Assembly (NCBI RefSeq): GCF_026236535.1
Contig: NZ_JAHTMW010000011.1
Span: 124,001 to 188,000, forward strand
Direction: 5' to 3'
DNA from: Streptomyces sp. SKN60
Lineage (GTDB): Bacteria; Actinomycetota; Actinomycetes; Streptomycetales; Streptomycetaceae
Length of the DNA stretch: 64,000 bases
In this document: piece after piece, positions 33,436-41,102 of the stretch
Layout of the letters: every line of letters begins with the position of its first letter
Numbering within the stretch: the first letter of the stretch is position 1
Notes under the pieces: model-generated
Seen by the model: the letters and a program-made list of their open reading frames with translations, nothing else
Databases searched by the model: none
Told to the model about the DNA's origin: nothing
Translations under genes and position numbers: made by a program

Positions 33436-34830
33436 TCAGGCGCCGCCGTCGCGCAGGAGGAGGGCCGCGACCTTCTGCGCCGGCGCCGCCAGTTCGGCCT
33501 CCAGGGCCGCGGCGCGGTCCGGGTCGAGCACGAGCGCGGGCGCGCGCAGCTCGCCGCGGGCGAGGTTGCGGATGCGCAGGTGCGTGGGCGGGTGGGTGGA
33601 GTCCACGCGGTGGCCGCGGAGTTCGGCGACGCGGTGCAGTCGCTCGTACTCGCGCTCCGGCACGGTCCGGACCTCGGCGGCGACGCGCTGCCACAGCCCC
33701 TCGGCCCGGACCTCGCGGCGGGCCCGGCCGCCGACCCGGGTGCGGGCGGCGACGATCTCGCGCCGCAGCGCCGATCCGGTGCTCCGGTACACCAGCAGGC
33801 GCTGCAGGAATCCGACCGCGGCGTCGCGGCCCGCCGTACGGGCGGCGGCGCCGTCGGCGAGGTACTCGGCGCGCTGGGCGGCCCGCAGGGTCGCCCCGTC
33901 CAGGAGCAGCGTCAGGCCGTGCACCGCCCAGCGCGGTGGGGCGGTGAGCACATTGATGAAGGCGTCCGACAGGGAGTCGCCGTCCTCGCTGCGCGCGAGC
34001 ATGTAGCGCCAGGTGTCCAGCGATCCCAGGGCGCTGCCGACGAGGAAGCCGTGGCGGGTGTCGCCGTGGGCGTAGTGCCCGAGTTCGTGGCCGAGCAGCG
34101 CGATCCGCTCCTGCGGGTCCAGGGTGGCCCACAGCGGCATGCCCAGCACGAGGACACGGCGCCGGCGGATGCCGTACGCGCTGACGAAGGCGTTCACGTC
34201 CGCGTCGAGGACGACGACGTCGACACCCCGGGTACCGACGAGCACCCCGATCTCGTCGATGAGGGCGAAGAGCCGGGGCGCGTCGGCGCTTTCCAGGAGG
34301 GGCAGTTCGGAGCCCTTCCGGAGCCGGCCGAAGCGGGGACGGAGGACGAAGGCGAGGGCGAGGAGCAGTCCGCCGACGGCGGGCTGGAGGCCCTCGCCCC
34401 AGCGGGCGACGAGCAGCCACAGGCCGAGGACGGCCAGACCCACGGTGAGGCCGTGCACGGCCAGAGCCAGGACGGTCGCCAGCAGGGCGGCGCCGCCGGT
34501 GGGGCGAGAGGCGGCGGGCCCGTCCGCGCCCGGGGCGGCCGCCAGGTCGGCGAAGAGCTGCTCGCCGTACCGGTGCGCGAGGGTGCGGCGCAGCCGTTCG
34601 ACGCGGTCGGGCTCGGGCTCGTCGGGCGTGGCGTCCTCGGGGTCCACGTTCCAGCCGCAGGCGGTGCACCACGTGACGAAGCGGGAGTCGACGGGGATCC
34701 GTTCGCCGCAGTCGGGGCAGTCGCGCGCGGTCGGCTCGGCGCCCCGTGTGCCCGTGGCGGTGGCTGTGCCCGCAGCCGTACCCGTACCCGTAACGGCGCT
34801 CGTCGGTCCGCCGGACGTGTCCTTCGTCAT
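33436..34830 (-). CDS. M48-family membrane zinc protease
   Basis: A 464-residue membrane protease. An N-terminal zinc-ribbon (CPDCGERIP with CTACGW) is followed by two hydrophobic segments (LLATVLALAVHGLTVGLAVLGLWLL, VGGLLLALAFVL). The catalytic domain has HELGHYAHGD near residue 247 and a downstream AEYLADGAAA that may supply the third zinc ligand. It resembles HtpX/Ste24-like peptidases in membrane-protein quality control. ATG 34830 has AAGGGG upstream; an in-frame GTG at 34836 is possible. It is convergent with the ferredoxin and divergent from the gene at 34922. Confidence 0.88.
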   Translation of the reverse strand: MTKDTSGGPTSAVTGTGTAAGTATATGTRGAEPTARDCPDCGERIPVDSRFVTWCTACGWNVDPEDATPDEPEPDRVERLRRTLAHRYGEQLFADLAAAPGADGPAASRPTGGAALLATVLALAVHGLTVGLAVLGLWLLVARWGEGLQPAVGGLLLALAFVLRPRFGRLRKGSELPLLESADAPRLFALIDEIGVLVGTRGVDVVVLDADVNAFVSAYGIRRRRVLVLGMPLWATLDPQERIALLGHELGHYAHGDTRHGFLVGSALGSLDTWRYMLARSEDGDSLSDAFINVLTAPPRWAVHGLTLLLDGATLRAAQRAEYLADGAAARTAGRDAAVGFLQRLLVYRSTGSALRREIVAARTRVGGRARREVRAEGLWQRVAAEVRTVPEREYERLHRVAELRGHRVDSTHPPTHLRIRNLARGELRAPALVLDPDRAAALEAELAAPAQKVAALLLRDGGA

Positions 34831-34921
34831 CCCCACCCCTTGTGATCAGGCATGTGAGAGGGGACCCTACCTGCGGCGTGACTCGCCGGCTTCGGGGGAA
34901 TCCGGGGGAAGGGGCAAGCGG

Positions 34922-35290
34922 ATGAACTGGAACTGGGTCTGGGTGATCCTCATCCTGTTCTGGACCGGCGGTTTCGCGTGGGCGGCGGACATCGTCCGCA
35001 CGGCGCTGCGGCACCGCCACGAGCGCAGGATGGAGCTGCTCTCGGCGGAACGGCGGGAGCGGCAGGCACTCGAGGCGGCCGGCAAGCCGCCGGAGCCCGT
35101 CTGCGGCTGCACGCACCATCTGGCCAAGCACGACAAGCAGGGCCGCTGCCACGAGCGCGTGGAGGTCCCGGTGGCGTGGGACGAGAACAAGAAGCCGGTG
35201 CGGTACGAGGCGGGGCAGTGCAACTGTCAGCAGTACGTGGGGCCCCAGCCGCTGTCGCAGGTGTACGCGGAGGAGCTCACCGACCTGTGA
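34922..35290 (+). CDS. Small membrane protein with Cys/His cluster
   Basis: A 122-residue unknown protein. One N-terminal membrane helix (WVWVILILFWTGGFAWAA) is followed by a charged helix (LRHRHERRMELLSAERRERQ). The C-terminal region is rich in Cys and His: VCGCTHHLAKHDKQGRCHER and QCNCQQY. The pattern suggests a cytoplasmic metal-binding knob anchored to the membrane. Conserved neighbours give no clue. It ends in a strong terminator shared with the subtilase gene. Confidence 0.75.
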   Translation: MNWNWVWVILILFWTGGFAWAADIVRTALRHRHERRMELLSAERRERQALEAAGKPPEPVCGCTHHLAKHDKQGRCHERVEVPVAWDENKKPVRYEAGQCNCQQYVGPQPLSQVYAEELTDL

Positions 35291-35300
35291 GACGCGAAGG

Positions 35301-35334
35301 CCGAGCCCCCGGGAGTGGCCTCCCGGGGGCTCGG
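35301..35334. terminator. Strong bidirectional terminator hairpin
   Basis: Perfect 14-bp arms CCGAGCCCCCGGGA and TCCCGGGGGCTCGG flank a six-base loop, placed between convergent stop codons at 35290 and 35364. Confidence 0.88.
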
Positions 35335-35363
35335 TGCTGCGGTGCCCGCGTGGCGCGCGGGGA

Positions 35364-37223
35364 CTAGAAGGTCAGGTTCCAGGCGTCAATGCGGCCCGTG
35401 TCCTGGGACGCGACGTCCCGGACGCGCAGCTTCCACGTGCCGTTCGCCGGCTCGGCGGAGGCGTCGACCGTGTAGGTCTTGGCGACGTTGTCCGTGCTGT
35501 CGCTGTTGCTGAAGTCCTCGAGGAGGTAGACGGTGCCGTCCGGGGCCACGAGGGAGATCACCAGGTCACCGCGGTAGGTGTGCTTGATGTCGACACCGAC
35601 CTTGAGGGTCGCGGGGGCGTTGCCGGTCACGCCGGAGACGGTGATCGGGCTCTCGACGGTGGCGTTGTCGGCGATGGCGACGTCGGTGAGGTTCTCGAAG
35701 TACGGGCCGGTGGGCGGCGGGGTCGTTCCGCCGACCGCCTTCAGCGCGTCGACCTGGCCCTCGCCGAAGAAGCCGTTCTTGGTGGTGGTGCCGGTGCAAC
35801 GGCTGTCGGACGGGCAGGCCTTGTCGGTGGCCTGGGTCGCGAGGGCGTTGCGGATGTCGGCCGGGGTGAAGGCCGGGTTGGCGCTCGCGATGAGCGCGGC
35901 CACGCCGGTGACGTGCGGGGAGGCCATCGACGTACCGCTCATGGAGCCGTACTTGCCGCCGGGCAGCGTCGAGTACACGCCGGTGGATCCGTCGCCGCCG
36001 GGGGCGGCGATGTCGATGACGCCGTTGCCGAAGTTGGAGTACGAGGCCTTGGCGCCGCCGCTGGCCTGCGCGGAGACGGTCACGACGCCCGGGAGCTCGG
36101 TCGGGATGTCGATGCAGGCGTTGGTGATCGTGCGGGTGACCGGGGTGGAGTCGTTGGGGCTCTCGCTGTCGGTCGTCTTGTTGGCCAGGTCGTAGTTGGA
36201 ATTGCCGGCGGCGGCGACCTGGAGGGAGCCCTTGGACTCGGCGTAGGCCTGGGCGCGGCGGACGCCCTCGATGATGGCGGCCTGGTCGAGGTTGTCCGGG
36301 CAGTTGAACTGCCACGGGTCGGTGAAATAGCTGTTGTTGGTGACCTTGAAGCCGTGGTCGCCGGCCCACATGAAGCCGCAGACGGTGTTCTCGGCGAAGA
36401 AGAGGGTGCTGGTGGGCTCGGCGATGCGGACGGAGGCGATCTTCACTCCGGGCGCGACGCCGATGACGCCCTTGCCGTTCTTGGCGGCCGCGATGGTGCC
36501 GGCGACGTGGGTGCCGTGGGTGTCGACGTCGCGCCAGGCGCCGGCGCGGGCGTCGGCCTTGCCGTAGGCGCAGGAGACGGAGTCGGCGGCGTCGAAGTTG
36601 GGCGCGATGTCCTGGTGCTGGTCGTCGACGCCGGTGTCGAGGACGCCGACCTTGACGGCGGCGGAGCCGGTGGTGACGGCCCAGGCCTGGTCGGCCTTGA
36701 TCTGCGTCATGTCCCAGCGGTTCGACTCGGTGAGCGTGGTCGTGGACTGGGCGGGGTTGGCGGGCAGCGCCGGGTTGTAGGCGTCGGCGGGCACGTCGGA
36801 GGTACGGGTCGCGCCCACCTGCTGCACGCCGGCGACGCCGCGGAGGGTGGCGGCGAAGGAGGCGGAGGTCGAGTGTGCGACGACGACGCCGATGGCGTCG
36901 TAGGCGGCGAAGACGGTGCCGCCGTTGGCGGTCACGGCCGAGCGTACGGCGGTGGTGTCACCGGGCGTCGTGATGACGAGGTACGCGCGGGTGCCGGCGG
37001 CCCAGGCGGCCTGGGCGGTCCGGGCGGTCGCCGTCTTGGGGGCGGCCGTCTTGGGGGCGGCCTTGGCCGTGGGCTTCGCCTTGGCCGTGGTCGTCGCGGC
37101 CCGGTCCTGCGCGTCCAGGGGCTGGACGTCGGCCTGCGCGGGGGCGGCGATGGCGATGGTGGTGCCGACGACGGCGGCGACCGCGAGCGGGATTCTCAGC
37201 CGGCTCGATATGTGGGAAAACAA
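35364..37223 (-). CDS. Secreted subtilisin-family protease with P-domain
   Basis: A 619-residue S8 peptidase. The signal peptide is at about 1-32 (LAVAAVVGTTIAIAAPAQA), followed by an Ala/Lys/Thr-rich propeptide region and an inhibitor-like I9 segment (about 75-145). The catalytic triad lies in VLDTGVD (Asp, near 194), DTHGTHVAGT (His, near 236) and GTSMASPH (Ser, near 430). The C-terminal 100 residues form a proprotein-convertase P-domain (VGVDIKHTYRGDLVISLVAP). The most plausible start is TTG 37223, with GGAGGA four bases upstream. A strong terminator follows. Confidence 0.92.
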   Translation of the reverse strand: MFSHISSRLRIPLAVAAVVGTTIAIAAPAQADVQPLDAQDRAATTTAKAKPTAKAAPKTAAPKTATARTAQAAWAAGTRAYLVITTPGDTTAVRSAVTANGGTVFAAYDAIGVVVAHSTSASFAATLRGVAGVQQVGATRTSDVPADAYNPALPANPAQSTTTLTESNRWDMTQIKADQAWAVTTGSAAVKVGVLDTGVDDQHQDIAPNFDAADSVSCAYGKADARAGAWRDVDTHGTHVAGTIAAAKNGKGVIGVAPGVKIASVRIAEPTSTLFFAENTVCGFMWAGDHGFKVTNNSYFTDPWQFNCPDNLDQAAIIEGVRRAQAYAESKGSLQVAAAGNSNYDLANKTTDSESPNDSTPVTRTITNACIDIPTELPGVVTVSAQASGGAKASYSNFGNGVIDIAAPGGDGSTGVYSTLPGGKYGSMSGTSMASPHVTGVAALIASANPAFTPADIRNALATQATDKACPSDSRCTGTTTKNGFFGEGQVDALKAVGGTTPPPTGPYFENLTDVAIADNATVESPITVSGVTGNAPATLKVGVDIKHTYRGDLVISLVAPDGTVYLLEDFSNSDSTDNVAKTYTVDASAEPANGTWKLRVRDVASQDTGRIDAWNLTF

Positions 37224-37467
37224 TGCGTCCTCCGATGACCCGGTGGCGCGGGTGGCGCCGGCCGGGCCCTGTGATGTGTGGGGTGGACGCAAGATCGCAG
37301 GCCGCGGGAGCGGAGGGAAGGGTTCTGCCCGTCATATCCCTTTCCGTTACCCATTGTTGATCTGGCGGAACGCCATGTCAGGGACGTACGGGGGCTGTTG
37401 GGGCATACCGCCGCCGGTCGCGGAATTCCCCGCGGCCGCCGGCCGGTCGTGGCGCAGAATGACCGCC

Positions 37468-37839
37468 ATGCGGCTTCCCACTCCCCTGCACGTCCTCAAC
37501 GAGGGCCTCGCCCTCCTCCTGGAACTGGCGGCGCTCGCCGTCCTCGCGTGGTGGGGCTGGGCGAGCGCCGGCCCCGTCGCCCTGCGCCTCCTCCTCGCCG
37601 TCGCGGCCCCCGCGGCCGCCGCCGTCCTCTGGGGCCTCTTCGCCGCCCCGAGGGCCCGCTTCCCGGTCCCCCTCCCGGCCGTCCTCACGGTCAAGGCCCT
37701 CGTCTTCGGCGCGGCCACCCTCGCGCTCGTCGGCGTGGACCACCCCGCCTGGGCGATCGCCTTCGGCGCGGTGGCCGTGGTGAACACGGCCCTGGCGACG
37801 GCGGACCGCCGGGCGGCGATGCACCGGAACCGGACCTGA
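37468..37839 (+). CDS. YrdB-family (DUF2568) membrane protein
   Basis: A 123-residue integral membrane protein with four helices (LALLLELAALAVLAWWGW, ALRLLLAVAAPAAAAVLWG, VLTVKALVFGAATLALVG, AWAIAFGAVAVVNTALA), typical of the YrdB/DUF2568 family. It starts at ATG 37468, or ATG 37459 nine bases earlier; neither has a Shine-Dalgarno. CAGAAT (37455-37460) could be a -10 box giving a leaderless message at 37468. The 244 bp between this gene and the divergent subtilase hold no other gene. Confidence 0.75.
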   Translation: MRLPTPLHVLNEGLALLLELAALAVLAWWGWASAGPVALRLLLAVAAPAAAAVLWGLFAAPRARFPVPLPAVLTVKALVFGAATLALVGVDHPAWAIAFGAVAVVNTALATADRRAAMHRNRT

Positions 37840-37893
37840 GGCAGGGCGGCCCCGTTCAGCCGATCCGGCGGCGAGCCGCACCCGGCGTTCACC

Positions 37894-39051
37894 TCAGTGC
37901 GGCGCCCCGCGCCGGGCACCCTCCGCTCGACGTGCCGCCGCCCAGCAGGCGAGGGCCACGGCGGCCAGGGCCGTGCTCGTCCAGAGGGCGGTCAGCGGGG
38001 TGGTCGTGTGGGTCGTGGTGGCGGAGGCCAGGAGGGGGCCTGCGAAGGCGCCGGTGTTGAGGGCGACGGTGGCGAAGGCGCCGGAGAGGGAGGGGGCGGC
38101 GGGGGCGAGGTGGAGGGTGCGGGTGACGAGGGTGGTGCCGAGGGCGAAGGAGAGGGCGCCCTGGGCCGCGGCGAGGAGGAAGAGGGGGACGGGGTACGCG
38201 CCGAGGGCGGCGGTGAGGGCCCAGCCGGCGGGGAGCGCGGCGAGGGCGGGGGGCAGGCGGAGGGTGGTGCGGCCGGCGGCGGTGACGCCGAGGAAGGCGC
38301 CGGCGCCGAAGGCGGCCAGGAGGCCGGGGACGGCGGCGGGCGGCAGTCCGGTGTGGTCGGTCGCGATGACGGCGAGGAAGGCGAAGCCGGCGAAGGTCGC
38401 GCCGTTGACGAGGGCGGCTGTCGCGAGGGTGGCCCGCAGCGGGCGGGAGCGCAGCGCCGTGAGTTCGCGGCGCAGGGAGACGTTCGCGGGCCGGGCGGGC
38501 GGCCGGTGGTCGGCGGGCGCGGGGCGCAGCACGAGGAGGAGCGCGGGCAGGCACAGGGCGGCGACCGCCCAGAAGGCCGCGCGCCAGCCGTACGCCGTGC
38601 CGAGCAGCGCTCCGGCCGGGACGCCGACGACGCAGGCCAGGGTGACGCCCGACAGCAGGAGCGCGGTGGCGCGTGCCCGGTGGGCGGCGGGGACGAGGGA
38701 GCCGGCGTGCGGGAGGGCCACGGCGAGGAAGCCGGCGTTGACGACGGCGGCGATCGCGCGGGTCGCGAAGAGGACGGCGAAGTCCGTGGTCAGCGCGCCC
38801 AGTACGTGGACGAGGACGAACGCGGCGAGGAAGCCGGCGAGGGCGGGGCGGCGGGGCCACCGGGCGCCGGCGGCGGCCATCAGGGGCGCGCCGATGATCA
38901 TGCCCACCGCGTAGGCGGCGGTGAGCCCGGCCGCGGCCGCCGGGGATACGTGGAGGTCGTGGGCGAGGTCGGGAACGAGCCCGGACAGCATGAACTCGGA
39001 GGTGCCCTGGGCGAACACGGCGAGCGCCAGGACATGGAGGAAGAGAGGCAC
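37894..39051 (-). CDS. MFS exporter of the Cmx/CmrA chloramphenicol type
   Basis: A 385-residue, 12-helix major facilitator. The N-terminus VLALAVFAQGTSEFMLSGLV and the following GMIIGAPLMAA match the Cmx/CmrA/CmlR group of actinobacterial phenicol exporters. GTG 39051 follows GGAG with eight-base spacing. No regulator or biosynthetic gene adjoins, so whether it confers phenicol resistance or exports something else is open. Codon use is ordinary for the chromosome, arguing against recent transfer. Confidence 0.85.
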   Translation of the reverse strand: MPLFLHVLALAVFAQGTSEFMLSGLVPDLAHDLHVSPAAAAGLTAAYAVGMIIGAPLMAAAGARWPRRPALAGFLAAFVLVHVLGALTTDFAVLFATRAIAAVVNAGFLAVALPHAGSLVPAAHRARATALLLSGVTLACVVGVPAGALLGTAYGWRAAFWAVAALCLPALLLVLRPAPADHRPPARPANVSLRRELTALRSRPLRATLATAALVNGATFAGFAFLAVIATDHTGLPPAAVPGLLAAFGAGAFLGVTAAGRTTLRLPPALAALPAGWALTAALGAYPVPLFLLAAAQGALSFALGTTLVTRTLHLAPAAPSLSGAFATVALNTGAFAGPLLASATTTHTTTPLTALWTSTALAAVALACWAAARRAEGARRGAPH

Positions 39052-39286
39052 GGAGACGGCTCCGGTGACGAGTGACGGACGGGGAGGTGCTCGGTCCGGT
39101 CACTCGGTCGCGGGCGGCGCGGGGCGGCGCGGCCGGGCGGGGGAACCCCGCGGGGTCCGGCTCAGCCGTCGGCGGGCCGCCGGAGTCGAATGACCGGCGG
39201 CCCGGTTCTGTCCGACTCGGGGCTCGTCACCCGGCCGACGTTAGCCGGGGTGCCTCTCCTCCTCAACGGGTTTTCGCCCGGGCCCG

Positions 39287-39943
39287 TCAGGCCTTGGCGG
39301 CGCAGATCACGTCGTACGGGCGTCCGATGGCGAGGGTGAGCCGCATCGGCTCGGTCGTGCCGGACGGGCAGGACTTGGCGTCCTTGACGAGGTCGAGGAC
39401 CTTGTAGCCGCTGCCGGCGGCGGAGGTGCAGGCGATCTCCTGGGCGGTGTCCGTGATGCAGTCGCCCTTGACGAGCTGGCCGCCGCCGGCGCCCGCGTCA
39501 CCGGGGTGGGTCGCGGAGAGGTTGCGTCCGCAGACCGTCTTGCTGGGCAGGCCGCCGCTCTTGTCGCTGCTCGAGCCGAAGGTGATCTTGACCTGGATGA
39601 TGAGGTCGGTGCCGGCCGGGCACTGGATGGCGTCCGGGAGGATGCTGGCCGGCATGACGGCGAGCGCCTTGAAGGTGGCGCCGGAGTCGCCGCAGTCCAC
39701 GGCGCGGTAGCCGTCGGGCCGGTCGTCGGGGTCGGGGCCGCCGCAGTCGCCGACGTTCCAGGAGGCCTCCTTGTCCCCGGAGCCGCCCGCCGTGGAGGAG
39801 GAGGACGAGGACGAGCCCTTGTCGTCGAAGACCTTGGAGGCGCCGTAGCCGAGGCCGAGCATGACGACCAGGATCAGCAGCGCGGGCAGGCAGCCGCCCT
39901 TCCTCCGGGCGGGCGGCGGCGGGGTCGGGCTGGGCATGGCCAT
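39287..39943 (-). CDS. LppU/SCO3897-family secreted protein
   Basis: A 218-residue protein with a Pro/Arg cytoplasmic tail, a single membrane helix (LPALLILVVMLGLGYGA), a serine-rich linker and an extracytoplasmic domain. The domain carries paired cysteines (VGDCGG, VDCGDSGATFKAL, IQCPAG, TVCGR, GDCITDT, IACTS), the pattern of the LppU/SCO3897 family. GAGGAG precedes ATG 39943. The role is unknown; the family is common and abundant in Streptomyces envelopes. Confidence 0.78.
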   Translation of the reverse strand: MAMPSPTPPPPARRKGGCLPALLILVVMLGLGYGASKVFDDKGSSSSSSSTAGGSGDKEASWNVGDCGGPDPDDRPDGYRAVDCGDSGATFKALAVMPASILPDAIQCPAGTDLIIQVKITFGSSSDKSGGLPSKTVCGRNLSATHPGDAGAGGGQLVKGDCITDTAQEIACTSAAGSGYKVLDLVKDAKSCPSGTTEPMRLTLAIGRPYDVICAAKA

Positions 39944-40118
39944 GGAGGCTCCTCGTGGTTCCGGGCGGTACGGGGGGACGGTGCGCCGGACCGGCCCACG
40001 GGGCTGAGCGGTCACGCCGATCCGTCGCGCGTCCCCCCGGGCGCCCCCGGCGCAACCACGGGGACGCGCTGTGTCCATGCCACGGTTCCGCTTCGCGGCC
40101 CCCGAACGCCCGCTCCCG

Positions 40119-41030
40119 TCACACCGGTTCGACGAGCTCCGCCAGCACCTCCGTCACGGCCTTCACCGACGCCTCCGAGGCGGGGAGCAGCGGCAGGCGC
40201 ACATCGGGGGTGGGGATGCGGCCCTGGGCGTGGAGGACGGCCTTGACGACGGCGGGGTTGGGCTCGGCGAAGAGGAGGGTCGAGAGGCGGGCGAGGTGGT
40301 GGCCGAGGGCGCGGGCGCGGGGGATGTCACCGGTGTGCCAGGCGTCGGCGAGGGCGGCGAAGCGGTCGGTGGCCAGGTGGGCGGAGGCCAGGATGCCTCC
40401 GGTGGCGCCGAGGGCGAGCAGGGGTGAGACGAAGGTGTCGTCGCCGGCGAGGACGGCGAAGTCGTCGGGGAGGTCGCCGAGGAGGGCGACGGTGTCCTGG
40501 TCGATGCCGCCGACGGCGTGCTTGACGCCGATGACACCGGGGAGCGCGCCGAGGGCGCGGAGGGTGGCGGCGTCGAGGGACCGGCCGGTGCGGTACGGGA
40601 TGTGATAGACGATCAGCGGTACGGGGCTTTCGGCGGCGAGCCGTTCGAAGTGCGCGAGCACGCCCTCGGGTGAGGGGCGTACGAAGGCGGGGACGATCAC
40701 CAGGGCGGCGGCGATCTCGGGCCGGCCGGCCAGTGCGGCGAGTTCCCGGGCGGCCGCGGCGGTGGCGCCGCTGCCCGCGCCGACGATCAGCGGGGCGCCG
40801 CGCCGGCGGCAGACCCGCGCGCAGGTGTCGATGACGGCGGCGCGCTCCTCCGGGTCGAGGGCGCCGACCTCGCCGGTGGTGCCGAGCGCGACGATGCCGG
40901 CCGCACCGCCGTCGAGGACGGAGTGCGCGAGGGCGTCGAGCGCGTCGAGGTCGGGGCGCCCGTCGGCGCCGAAGGGGGTGACGAGGGGGACGTGGATACC
41001 GCGCGGAGTGAAGTGGAGGTCCTGTGCCAT
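40119..41030 (-). CDS. DapA-family aldolase (dihydrodipicolinate-synthase-like)
   Basis: A 303-residue class I aldolase of the DapA/NanA superfamily. The Schiff-base lysine is in GVIGVKHAVGG (near residue 168), the catalytic tyrosine in IVYHIPYRTG and the substrate TT pair in ALGTTGEVG. This could be 4-hydroxy-tetrahydrodipicolinate synthase. Lysine-pathway neighbours are absent, and divergence from a LysR regulator fits an inducible catabolic aldolase (sialate, KDG or similar) equally well. No strong ribosome-binding site precedes ATG 41030. Confidence 0.85.
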   Translation of the reverse strand: MAQDLHFTPRGIHVPLVTPFGADGRPDLDALDALAHSVLDGGAAGIVALGTTGEVGALDPEERAAVIDTCARVCRRRGAPLIVGAGSGATAAAARELAALAGRPEIAAALVIVPAFVRPSPEGVLAHFERLAAESPVPLIVYHIPYRTGRSLDAATLRALGALPGVIGVKHAVGGIDQDTVALLGDLPDDFAVLAGDDTFVSPLLALGATGGILASAHLATDRFAALADAWHTGDIPRARALGHHLARLSTLLFAEPNPAVVKAVLHAQGRIPTPDVRLPLLPASEASVKAVTEVLAELVEPV

Positions 41031-41090
41031 GCCTTCGAGGGTGCGGTGCGTCGAACCCTCAGGTCCAGTTCGCTTTTCCGATGTGAACCG

Positions 41091-41096
41091 TAAGCT
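41091..41096 (+). promoter_or_regulatory. -10 box of a leaderless promoter for the LysR gene
   Basis: TAAGCT ends six bases before ATG 41103, placing the expected first transcribed base on the start codon. No Shine-Dalgarno is present. The 72-bp intergenic region is shared with the divergent aldolase gene. Confidence 0.55.
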
Positions 41097-41102
41097 GTAC
41101 TG

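Noticed and set aside
35334..37238. 634-codon plus-strand frame opposite the subtilase
   Set aside because: It is Gly/Val/Asp-rich with no motif. The minus strand encodes a complete S8 catalytic triad and P-domain.
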